Origin: Baffinella frigidus
Lineage: Eukaryota > Cryptophyceae > Cryptomonadales > Baffinellaceae
DNA: 10,815 bases
Assembly: GCA_026770585.1 (NCBI GenBank)
Contig: MU646405.1
Coordinates: forward strand, 411,952 to 422,766
Direction of reading: 5' to 3'
Shown: one piece after another, positions 6,901 to 10,815 of the stretch
How the letters are laid out: every line of letters begins with the position of its first letter
Position numbering within the stretch: position 1 is the first letter of the stretch
The notes under the pieces: model-generated
The model's database searches: none
Seen by the model: only the letters and a program-made list of their open reading frames with translations
Told to the model about the DNA's origin: nothing
Made by a program: the position numbers and the translations under genes

Positions 6901-9900
6901 CACAGCACCATTTCATTTCCGAAAAGATGTCCACCTGTTGGTGTCACGTGCCACGCTGTGCACTCTCACCAACCTTTTGGGAGTACACGTCCGAGCACCC
7001 TCTCGATAGAACTCCGACCTGCAGGTGTGGGGGTTAGGGGGGAGGGTCTGAGGATTATTCCGGGCGGGTGCGGCAGGCGCCAAGTTCCGGCCCGACACAA
7101 CAACCTCGTGACCACCTCGTGACACCCCTCAGCCCTGAACCCTGCACCCTGCTCCAGGCGCGAAGTTCCGCCCCGACTTCGAGCTGGCGAAGCGACAAGA
7201 TGATAACGAACCTCGTGACCTCACCTCGTGACCTCACCTCGTGACAACACTGAACCCTGATTCCTGAACCCTGAACCCTGATGGATGCGGCAGGTGCGAA
7301 GTTCCGCCCGGACTTCGAGCTGGCGTACGACAAGCTGATCATCGCGGTGGGCGCGGAGAACAACACCTTCAACACCCCCGGCGTCGAGCAGCACGCCCAC
7401 TTCCTCAAGGTCTGTCTTCTCTCGGGAAATTATTGGGGGAGAAAGGGGCTGAATTTTGCATTTTTTGGTCATTTTGGGGCATAATTTGGCCAGCCGGATC
7501 CGCGAAACTCGAAACCCGAAACCATGAACCCCAAAACCATGAACCTGGCTTAAACCCTAAACCGAAACAGGAGGTCATCGATGCCCGGCGCATCCTGGTT
7601 CCAAAGTGGACCAAATCGAGACCGGATCTTGAGCCATTTCGCGGCCAGAGCGGGAAGAATTAGTATCATCAATGGCCGAAGATCCCAATACTGAACAAAC
7701 CATTTGCGCCACACCACGAGATCATCGATACCCGCCGCATCCGGGCGGCGATCCTGGACGCGTTACCTTATCCGTAGGAACCCCCTCTGTCCCTACGGTA
7801 CTGCCTACCGTAGGGCCTAGGGACTATTCACTACGGGGTTATTGCCTAGGGACCATTCACTGGGGGATTATTCAAGCCCCCTTCGAAGTGCGCTGTGTGG
7901 AAGCCCTAATCCCAACCCCTCCGAAACAGGAGATCATCGATAAGCGCCGCAACGCGACCGGATCTTGCACCATTTCGCGGCCAGCGCAGGAAGTGGTCTT
8001 GTTTGTTGGCCGAAGATCGCAACCCTGAAGCATCAATGTGCACCGCAACAGGAGATCATCGATGCGCGCCGGATCCGCGCGGCGATCTTGGACGCGTTTG
8101 AGTCGGCGTGCAACCCCGGCCAGTCCGAGGCCGAGCGCAAGCGCCTGTGAGACCCTAGCAACCCACCCCAGCAAACCATATCTACAACCATATATACCAT
8201 GTCTACAACCATATATACCACCGTATACACCATATCTACAACCATATATACCATATCTATAGCCATATATTTCCCAGAAAACGGATGCGGGGGGCGACCC
8301 TGGAGGCGTTGGAGTCGGCGTGCAACCCCGGCCGGACCGAGGCCGAGCGCAAGCGCCTGTGAGACCCCGCCCACCATATCCACAACCATATCTACAACCA
8401 TATCTACGTCCATAACCATATATATACCACATCTACAACCATGTATACCACCATATACCATATCTACAACCACATATACCATTTCTACAACCATATCTAC
8501 AACCATAAATCATATCTACGACCATAAATACCATATCTACAGCCATTTGTTTCCCAGAAAACCATATCTGCAACCATATTTACGTATACACAAAGAATTT
8601 CGGTTATGTGTTGGCGGGCAACCCCGGCGAGACCGAGGCGGAGCGCACGCGCCCGTGAGGCCCCAGCAAACCAGGCCCCAGCAAACCATATCCACAACCA
8701 TAAAACCCTGTTCCCTGAACAATAACCCGAAACCTGAAACCCGAAAGGGCCGAAACCCTAAAACCTTAACTCCAAACCCTAAAACCTAAAACCTCATCCC
8801 TAAACCCTGAAACCTCACACCTAAAACCCAAAACATCAAACATAAAACATAAAATATCAACCCTAAAACCTGAAAATGTAAACCCTGAACCAGGCTGAAC
8901 TTCGTGGTGGGGGGGGGGTGGCCCGACGGGCGTGGAGTTTGCCTAAACCCTAAACCCCAAACCCTTAAGCTTAAATCCCAACCCCGAAACCCGCAGGCTA
9001 CACTTCGTGGTGGCGGGGGGTGGCCCGACGGGTGTGGAACCTGAAACCTCAACCCTGAAACCGCAAACCCTAAACCCGAATCCCGGAACCCATAGGCTGA
9101 ACTTCGTGGTGGTGGGGGGAGGCCCGACGGGCGTGGAGTTTGCGGCGGAGCTTGCTGACCTTCTGCACGAGGACCTCAAGCACTCGTTCCCCAAGATGAA
9201 GGACGATGTCAAGATCCAGGTTTCAGTGCCCTCCTGTGCCACTTGAGTGTGGAGAGGGTGGCGTGCTGCGTGGTCCAGGTGCACTGTGGAGAGGGTGGAG
9301 GAGAGGGTGGAGAGGGTAGAGGGTAGAGGGTAGAGGGTAGAGGGTAGAGGGTAGAGTGTAGAGTGTGATGTGTTACAGTGCTCGGACGATGAAGCTCCAC
9401 CTACCCTCTCTGTCGACGAAGCCTTGCCCCGCATGTAACACCGTCGTGTCTCGCAGCTGATCGACCCTCAGCCTCAACCCCTAAATACCAAATACTAGAT
9501 ACTAGATACTAGATACTAAACACTAAACACTGGCTTGTTCGCAGCTGATCTTCAATCTTCACTTACCCACTGTGTTGATATACGAGTATATCGTATAATA
9601 CACGAGTATATCGTACAATATACGAGTATGTCGTATATACATCGTACTAAACACTTGGCTCCTCCGCAGCTGATCGAGGCGACGGAGACGGTGCTCTCGA
9701 TGTTCGACAAGAAGATCTCGGAGGCCACGGCCGAGAACTTCAAGCGCGAGAACATCGACGTTCACGCCAACACCTTTGTCAAGGAGGTCCCGCCCGCCCC
9801 ATACCAGCCTAAACCAGCCTAAACCAGCCTAAACCAGGCTAAACCTTGAAACCCTAAACCCTATGTAAACCTTAAACCCTTATCCTGGAACCGTGTACCC

Positions 9901-10308
9901 TCAACCCTAAACCGTAAACCTAAACCCGAAACCCGAAACCCTAAACCGTAAACCCTGACCAGGTGAAGCAGAAGGAGGTGATCATCCAGCGCAAGGGCAA
10001 GAAGGAGGTTTGACCATGCACCCTACACCCCGAACCCCGAACCCTACCCCCCGAACCCTACCCCCTGAACCCCGAACCCTCAACCCTCAAACCTCAAACC
10101 TCGAACCCCGAACCCTCAACCCTCAAACCTCAAACCTGAACCCTGAACTCTGAACCTGAGGCCTACACAGTTCGAGGCGATCCCGTGCTCGCTGGTGGTG
10201 TGGGCGACGGGCATCCGGTGCCGCCCGATCGTCAACAAGATGCGCGAGGCCATCGGCCTCAAGTCGCAGAACAACTTCCGCGCCCTCGTCACTGACCGCT
10301 ACCTCAAG
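3710..10308 (+). CDS. Type II NAD(P)H:quinone oxidoreductase (NDH-2), 11 exons, 3' end beyond the window
   Basis: The eleven exons join in frame into 391 codons. Enzymes of this family are peripheral, single-subunit flavoproteins that oxidise NAD(P)H and reduce quinone without pumping protons. Seen in the translation: a basic leader (residues 1-37) with a hydrophobic stretch (about 38-55), the FAD-binding motif GTGWG (88-92), [13 protein letters not shown] (119-131), the block [14 protein letters not shown] followed by PGV (192-210), the second dinucleotide motif GGGPTGVE (257-264), and VVWATG (354-359). Glu294 sits at the end of the second strand of that fold, where an acidic residue usually favours NADH over NADPH; this is inference. 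The leader suggests a mitochondrial location, though a plastid one is not excluded. All introns are GT-AG, in phases 0,2,0,0,1,0,2,0,0,0. The C-terminal membrane-binding part is missing from the window, so an EF-hand insert cannot be judged. Exons total 1,173 bases of a 6.6-kb span. Confidence 0.93.
3947..4115 (+). other. NDH-2 intron 1 (169 bases) with a 22-base perfect palindrome
   Basis: Bounded by GTTCCT and TTGCAG. 3974-3995 (TCACCGAACGTACGT, then TCGGTGA) is its own reverse complement over 22 bases. The rest is C-rich and mostly free of arrays. Confidence 0.85.
4116..4216 (+). CDS. NDH-2 exon 2 (residues 80-113): FAD-binding Rossmann motif
   Basis: Encodes [17 protein letters not shown] followed by the second strand of the first dinucleotide fold, EIVCVSPR. 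The GTGWG at residues 88-92 is the family's FAD-binding glycine motif. The acceptor is TTGCAG at 4115, the donor AG|GTCTGC at 4217, and the last codon (Arg113) is split in phase 2 with exon 3. Confidence 0.92.
4217..5174 (+). other. NDH-2 intron 2 (958 bases) with dispersed repeats and a hairpin
   Basis: Holds three copies of a short repeat with GAGCTGTAAAACAACC, ACGGCTGA and TGCTGCGCGGATCCACT (4291-4337, 4471-4515 and 4659-4721, the first two partial). A hairpin lies at 4338-4401 (CCGTCCCT with AGGGACGG, and the palindrome CTCCTAGGAG at 4360-4369). 4524-4641 is related to 2958-3077. CACAAGTGATTGCTGA occurs in tandem at 5027-5042 and 5043-5058, with a decayed third unit to 5075. No telomere-like array. 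Confidence 0.8.
5175..5238 (+). CDS. NDH-2 exon 3 (residues 113-134): [18 protein letters not shown] block
   Basis: Found by looking for the next conserved NDH-2 block after SPR. A CTCCTCAG acceptor precedes G AAC CAC TTC, which completes Arg113 and gives the family block with [13 protein letters not shown]. The exon is 64 bases and ends ACG|GTACCG. Open frames in the surrounding DNA do not reveal it. Confidence 0.92.
5239..6230 (+). repeat. NDH-2 intron 3 (992 bases): CCTA tetramer arrays and a 70-base duplication
   Basis: CCTA units fill 5249-5310 and 5343-5435, with CCCA variants (5440-5465) and shorter runs to about 5680. CGCAGCGTACACG occurs in both 5484-5515 and 5550-5580. 5739-5811 and 5838-5907 are a direct duplication (CCTGCGGGGTTT, ATTTCGAATTG, CACGCCCGCC). 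CTTATCCCTGATCC (5327-5340) matches an island at about 1397. The end is A/T-rich before the acceptor. Confidence 0.82.
6231..6281 (+). CDS. NDH-2 exon 4 (residues 135-151)
   Basis: A 51-base phase-0 exon encoding [17 protein letters not shown], matching the family segment that follows TVE (usually xVEPIRxI). The acceptor is CCGAACAG, preceded by an A/T-rich stretch (6180-6215) with a branch-point-like TTTAAC. The donor is GCG|GTCAAC, and the CCCTACA array begins within ten bases of it. Confidence 0.9.
6282..6646 (+). repeat. NDH-2 intron 4 (365 bases): CCCTACA heptamer array
   Basis: Almost wholly CCCTACA (telomere CCCTAAA with one changed base), with CCCCACA variants. It is broken by a perfect 20-base tandem pair, TCTACAAAAAAAAATCCAAC (6561-6580 and 6581-6600). 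C-rich on the sense strand. Long open frames here are artefacts of the repeat. Confidence 0.92.
6647..6731 (+). CDS. NDH-2 exon 5 (residues 152-180)
   Basis: Encodes [16 protein letters not shown] followed by a Lys- and Ser-rich loop ending KDG. In the family this is the strand pair where the flavin domain gives a short charged loop (EAxxIDPxxKxV). The acceptor is ACATCAG. The donor G|GTAAAA leaves Gly180 split in phase 1, completed by exon 6. Confidence 0.88.
7077..7096 (+). pseudogene. Exon 6 5' fragment, copy a (20 bases)
   Basis: Preceded by TGCGGCAG, as the real exon is. It differs from exon 6 at 4 of 20 bases, all at silent third codon positions (GGC, GCC, CGG and CCC for GGT, GCG, CGC and CCG). 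It then breaks off into CCTCGTGAC repeat. Confidence 0.75.
7158..7208 (+). pseudogene. Exon 6 5' fragment, copy b (about 50 bases)
   Basis: Preceded by GCTCCAG. It matches exon 6 through GAGCTGGCG with only two changes, both silent, then drifts with an indel that breaks the frame (AAGCGACAAG in place of TACGACAAG) and enters CCTCGTGAC repeat. Confidence 0.78.
7294..7409 (+). CDS. NDH-2 exon 6 (residues 180-218): [15 protein letters not shown] block
   Basis: The acceptor GCGGCAG at 7293 is followed by GT GCG AAG TTC. The exon encodes [20 protein letters not shown] and then [18 protein letters not shown], a core NDH-2 signature. It ends AAG|GTCTGT in phase 0. Two shorter copies of its 5' end lie just upstream (7077-7096 and 7158-7208). 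This one is the true exon because only it runs on in frame to the family's HAHFLK. Confidence 0.93.
7571..7599 (+). pseudogene. Exon 7 5' fragment, copy 1
   Basis: Follows CCGAAACAG and reads EVIDARRI. Against exon 7 it shows one replacement (Ile to Val) and three silent third-position changes before homology ends at about CATCCTGG. Confidence 0.72.
7718..7764 (+). pseudogene. Exon 7 5' fragment, copy 2
   Basis: Reads [15 protein letters not shown], one replacement from the exon (Ala to Thr) plus silent changes. The acceptor is lost: CACCAC replaces AACAG before GAG. It ends at GACGCGTT. Confidence 0.75.
7930..7953 (+). pseudogene. Exon 7 5' fragment, copy 3
   Basis: Follows CCGAAACAG and reads EIIDKRR, then diverges into the CCGGATCTTG module shared with 7617-7690. 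Confidence 0.7.
8052..8146 (+). CDS. NDH-2 exon 7 (residues 219-250)
   Basis: Encodes [20 protein letters not shown] followed by [12 protein letters not shown], the helix before the NAD(P)H-binding fold (family pattern FLKEVxDAxxIR...EExKRxL). The acceptor is GCAACAG. The donor CT|GTGAGA is the only consensus-like donor in the gene, and the last codon is split in phase 2. It is the only complete copy among six related fragments: three 5' fragments upstream and two 3' fragments downstream. Confidence 0.92.
8290..8360 (+). pseudogene. Exon 7 3' fragment, copy 1, with donor
   Basis: Matches the end of exon 7 from CTGGA through AACCCCGGC and GCCGAGCGCAAGCGCCT, then the same donor GTGAGACCC. Differences include replacements (Asp to Glu, Phe to Leu, Gln to Arg, Ser to Thr), unlike the mostly silent changes in the 5' fragments. 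Confidence 0.75.
8612..8655 (+). pseudogene. Exon 7 3' fragment, copy 2, with donor
   Basis: Shorter and more diverged (AACCCCGGCGAGACCGAG, then GCGGAGCGCACGCGCCC), followed by GTGAGGCCC. It shares Ser-to-Thr with the first 3' fragment, which suggests a common origin. Confidence 0.68.
8894..8942 (+). pseudogene. Exon 8 5' fragment, copy 1
   Basis: Preceded by CCAG. It matches exon 8 from GCTGAACTTCGTGGTGG to GTGGAGTTTGC, but the G run is one base longer, so the frame breaks inside the glycine motif. It then enters CCTAAACCC repeat. Confidence 0.78.
8997..9039 (+). pseudogene. Exon 8 5' fragment, copy 2
   Basis: Preceded by CCGCAG and kept in frame: it would encode [15 protein letters not shown]. 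Against exon 8 it has four silent changes and two replacements (Asn to His, Val to Ala). It ends at GTGGAA and enters CCTGAAACC repeat. Confidence 0.78.
9096..9219 (+). CDS. NDH-2 exon 8 (residues 250-291): NAD(P)H-binding Rossmann motif
   Basis: The acceptor CCATAG is followed by G CTG AAC TTC, which completes Leu250 and gives [20 protein letters not shown], then [29 protein letters not shown] at residues 257-264 is the second glycine motif of the family. The exon ends CAG|GTTTCA in phase 0. Two truncated copies of its first 45 or so bases lie upstream. Confidence 0.94.
9220..9669 (+). repeat. NDH-2 intron 8 (450 bases): AGAGGGT array and duplicated acceptor modules
   Basis: 9288-9366 is AGAGGGT repeat, G-rich on the sense strand and so opposite to the other introns. 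9491-9525 is ACTAGAT and ACTAAAC repeat of period seven. 9578-9637 is three 20-base units of the type ATATACGAGTATATCGTATA. Two decoy acceptors with the first bases of exon 9 lie at 9456 and 9544. Confidence 0.85.
9457..9464 (+). other. Decoy acceptor, exon 9 start copy 1
   Basis: TCGCAG followed by CTGATCGA, the first eight bases of exon 9, then CCCTCAGCC. A second decoy, TTCGCAG|CTGATC, is at 9545, preceded by ACTAAACACTAAACAC, which mirrors the true acceptor (TACTAAACAC, then CGCAG). Confidence 0.5.
9670..9786 (+). CDS. NDH-2 exon 9 (residues 292-330)
   Basis: Encodes [20 protein letters not shown] and then [19 protein letters not shown]. The family pattern here is xLLEAxxxVLxMFDKxL...xxGIxVxxxTxVxEV. 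Glu294 is the acidic residue at the end of the second strand of the NAD(P)H fold. The acceptor is CTCCGCAG, with TACTAAAC, a branch-point-like site, about 20 bases upstream. The donor is GAG|GTCCCG. Confidence 0.92.
9787..9962 (+). repeat. NDH-2 intron 9 (176 bases): ACCAGCCTAA decamers then CCCTAAA array
   Basis: 9803-9842 is four units of ACCAGCCTAA. 9845-9957 is CCCTAAA-, CCGTAAA- and CCCGAAA-type repeat running up to the acceptor CTGACCAG. Confidence 0.88.
9963..10007 (+). CDS. NDH-2 exon 10 (residues 331-345), 45 bases
   Basis: A small phase-0 exon encoding [15 protein letters not shown], the beta hairpin that joins the NAD(P)H domain back to the flavin domain. The acceptor is CTGACCAG, directly after CCCTAAA-type repeat. 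The donor is GAG|GTTTGA. It could easily be missed by gene finders, but without it VKE would join FEAIP with a loss of 15 residues expected in the family. Confidence 0.87.
10008..10170 (+). repeat. NDH-2 intron 10 (163 bases): CCCCGAA/CCCTCAA heptamers
   Basis: Filled with ACCCCGA, ACCCTCA and ACCCTGA units from about 10018 to 10160, C-rich on the sense strand, then CTACACAG. Confidence 0.88.
10171..10308 (+). CDS. NDH-2 exon 11 (residues 346-391): WATG motif
   Basis: Encodes [20 protein letters not shown], then [20 protein letters not shown] and TDRYLK. The family's WATG and VTDxxLxV signatures are both present. The acceptor is CTACACAG, the donor AAG|GTCCCA in phase 0. The next block (the GDC-containing FAD site) is not in the window. 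Two truncated copies of its 3' half follow at 10439-10498 and 10631-10698. Confidence 0.92.
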
Positions 10309-10438
10309 GTCCCATTTCCGGATTCGTGCAGTTGACTGATCCGCGCCGGGTTTGTACCGGGGCGGGGACGTGACCGGTCAGGGTTTGTACCAGGAGACGG
10401 TGTGGTTAGTCAACTGCGTCGGGCTTTGTACGGACCTG

Positions 10439-10498
10439 GCGATTGGCCCCAAGTCGCAGAACAACTTCCGGGCCCTCGTCACCGACCGCTATCTCAAG
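10439..10498 (+). pseudogene. Exon 11 3' fragment, copy 1, no stop
   Basis: Covers the last 20 codons of exon 11. Six bases differ: five are silent third-position changes and one turns Leu into Pro. It is followed by GTCCGCG, a usable donor, and keeps an open frame. Confidence 0.8.
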
Positions 10499-10630
10499 GT
10501 CCGCGAAGCAGACCAAATCGTCATTTTAGCTCGTTGGCTTTGAGGCGAGATTGGTTCGAATTCGAGCCTTGCAGACAGGAAATGGCCTGGTTTCTATCCT
10601 CGATTTGGTCGACTTTGGGCTGAGGCCGAC

Positions 10631-10698
10631 TGCGCGAGGCGATTGGCCTCAAGTCGTAGAACAACTTCCGCGCCCTCTTCACTGACCGCTACCTCAAG
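10631..10698 (+). pseudogene. Exon 11 3' fragment, copy 2, with an in-frame TAG
   Basis: Covers the last 23 codons or so. It shares the silent changes GCG ATT with copy 1, has CAG changed to TAG and Val to Phe, and so cannot serve as an exon. The 29 bases after its donor (10699-10727) match 10309-10337 after the true exon with two changes, so exon end and intron start were duplicated together. Confidence 0.82.
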
Positions 10699-10815
10699 GT
10701 CTCATTTCCGGATTCATGCAGTTGACTCAACCCTGAACCCTACACTCAAAACCCTAAACCCCGCTCCCGCTCCCGCTCCCTCTCCCTCTCCCTCTCCCTC
10801 TCCCTCTCCCTCTCC

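Larger units (their letters stand above)
6732..7293 (+). repeat. NDH-2 intron 5 (562 bases): AAAACCATCCTAAACC repeats and two exon 6 fragments
   Basis: 6733-6885 is an irregular repeat of AAACCATCCTAAACC. The two units at 7066-7157 and 7158-7293 each hold an exon 6 5' fragment, then CCTCGTGAC repeats, then CCTGAACCC repeats, then an acceptor. This is a composite duplication that ends at the true exon 6 acceptor. Confidence 0.85.
7410..8051 (+). repeat. NDH-2 intron 6 (642 bases) with three exon 7 5' fragments
   Basis: Exon 7-like starts lie at 7571, 7718 and 7930. 7617-7690 and 7957-8025 share CCGGATCTTG, CCATTTCGCGGCCAG and TGGCCGAAGATC, so fragment and following intron were duplicated together. 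7787-7812 is a hairpin (CCCTACGGTA and TACCGTAGGG, loop of five). GCCTAGGGAC, ATTCACT and TTATT repeat in tandem across 7814-7875. Confidence 0.82.
8147..9095 (+). repeat. NDH-2 intron 7 (949 bases): ACAACCATATCT repeats, exon 7 and exon 8 fragments
   Basis: 8150-8275, 8370-8545 and 8565-8585 hold ACAACCATATCT and ATATACCAT units. Each block follows an exon 7 3' end (the true one at 8146, fragments to 8360 and 8655), and the flanks GTGAGACCC and TTTCCCAGAAAAC recur, so the unit duplicated was exon end plus donor plus array. 8700-8890 is CCCTAAA- and CCTAAAACC-type repeat. Two exon 8 fragments lie at the 3' end. Confidence 0.84.
10309..10815 (+). repeat. NDH-2 intron 11, incomplete, with two exon 11 3' fragments
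   Basis: Contains GGGTTTGTACC-like units (10348, 10380 and 10421) and the inverted pair GCAGTTGACT (10328-10337) and AGTCAACTGC (10408-10417). It also contains exon 11 fragments, short CCCTAAA repeat (10730-10761) and a CTCCCT hexamer tract (10764-10815) at the window edge. Its acceptor is not in the window. Confidence 0.8.

Noticed and set aside
7571-8655. Exon 7 fragments as mutually exclusive alternative exons
   Set aside because: None has both splice sites: 5' fragments lack a donor in frame and 3' fragments lack an acceptor, so they cannot replace exon 7.
7872-8789. Long frames rich in YGCRYG, VVDMVY or ISTTIY on both strands
   Set aside because: They translate the ACAACCATATCT intron repeat and cross the true exon 7 and its fragments in wrong frames.

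Overview
This is a nuclear window from a microbial eukaryote, most likely a unicellular alga. The coding DNA is GC-rich with mostly G or C at third codon positions, every intron is GT-AG, and intergenic and intronic DNA is full of degenerate seven-base telomere-like repeats (TTTAGGG, TTCAGGG and relatives). TTTAGGG-type telomeres occur in plants, many algae, dinoflagellates and relatives, so the repeats do not fix the lineage. I do not name a species.

One gene is certain: a type II (rotenone-insensitive, single-subunit) NAD(P)H dehydrogenase on the + strand. It starts at the ATG at 3710 and leaves the window unfinished. I assembled eleven exons (3710-3946, 4116-4216, 5175-5238, 6231-6281, 6647-6731, 7294-7409, 8052-8146, 9096-9219, 9670-9786, 9963-10007, 10171-10308). 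They join in frame into 391 codons carrying a basic N-terminal leader, the FAD-binding GTGWG motif, the NAD(P)H-binding GGGPTGVE motif and the WATG motif. The C-terminal part lies beyond 10815.

Layout. 1-3709 has no convincing gene. Blocks of G-rich heptamer repeat (about 1-444, 773-1150, 1436-1928, 2353-2878) alternate with unique islands. The islands hold mobile-element-like modules: a 120-bp hairpin element with a matching empty site, a 115-bp module with inverted ends in two copies, and a 120-bp insert flanked by 20-bp direct repeats and seen again in intron 2. A possible first exon of a divergent minus-strand gene lies at 1135-1209. From 3710 on, exons alternate with introns built largely of short tandem arrays, each intron with its own variant.

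The most unusual feature is that introns 5, 6, 7, 8 and 11 contain partial copies of the neighbouring exon. Copies upstream of an exon keep the acceptor and the 5' part of the exon; copies downstream keep the 3' part and the donor. In several copies (exons 6 and 11 most clearly) the differences from the real exon are nearly all silent third-position changes. That suggests they come from related sequences once under protein-level selection, such as tandem paralogues or diverged alleles, through recombination in the repeats or through mis-assembly. In addition, the telomere-like repeats are G-rich on the + strand upstream of the gene and mostly C-rich on the + strand inside it.
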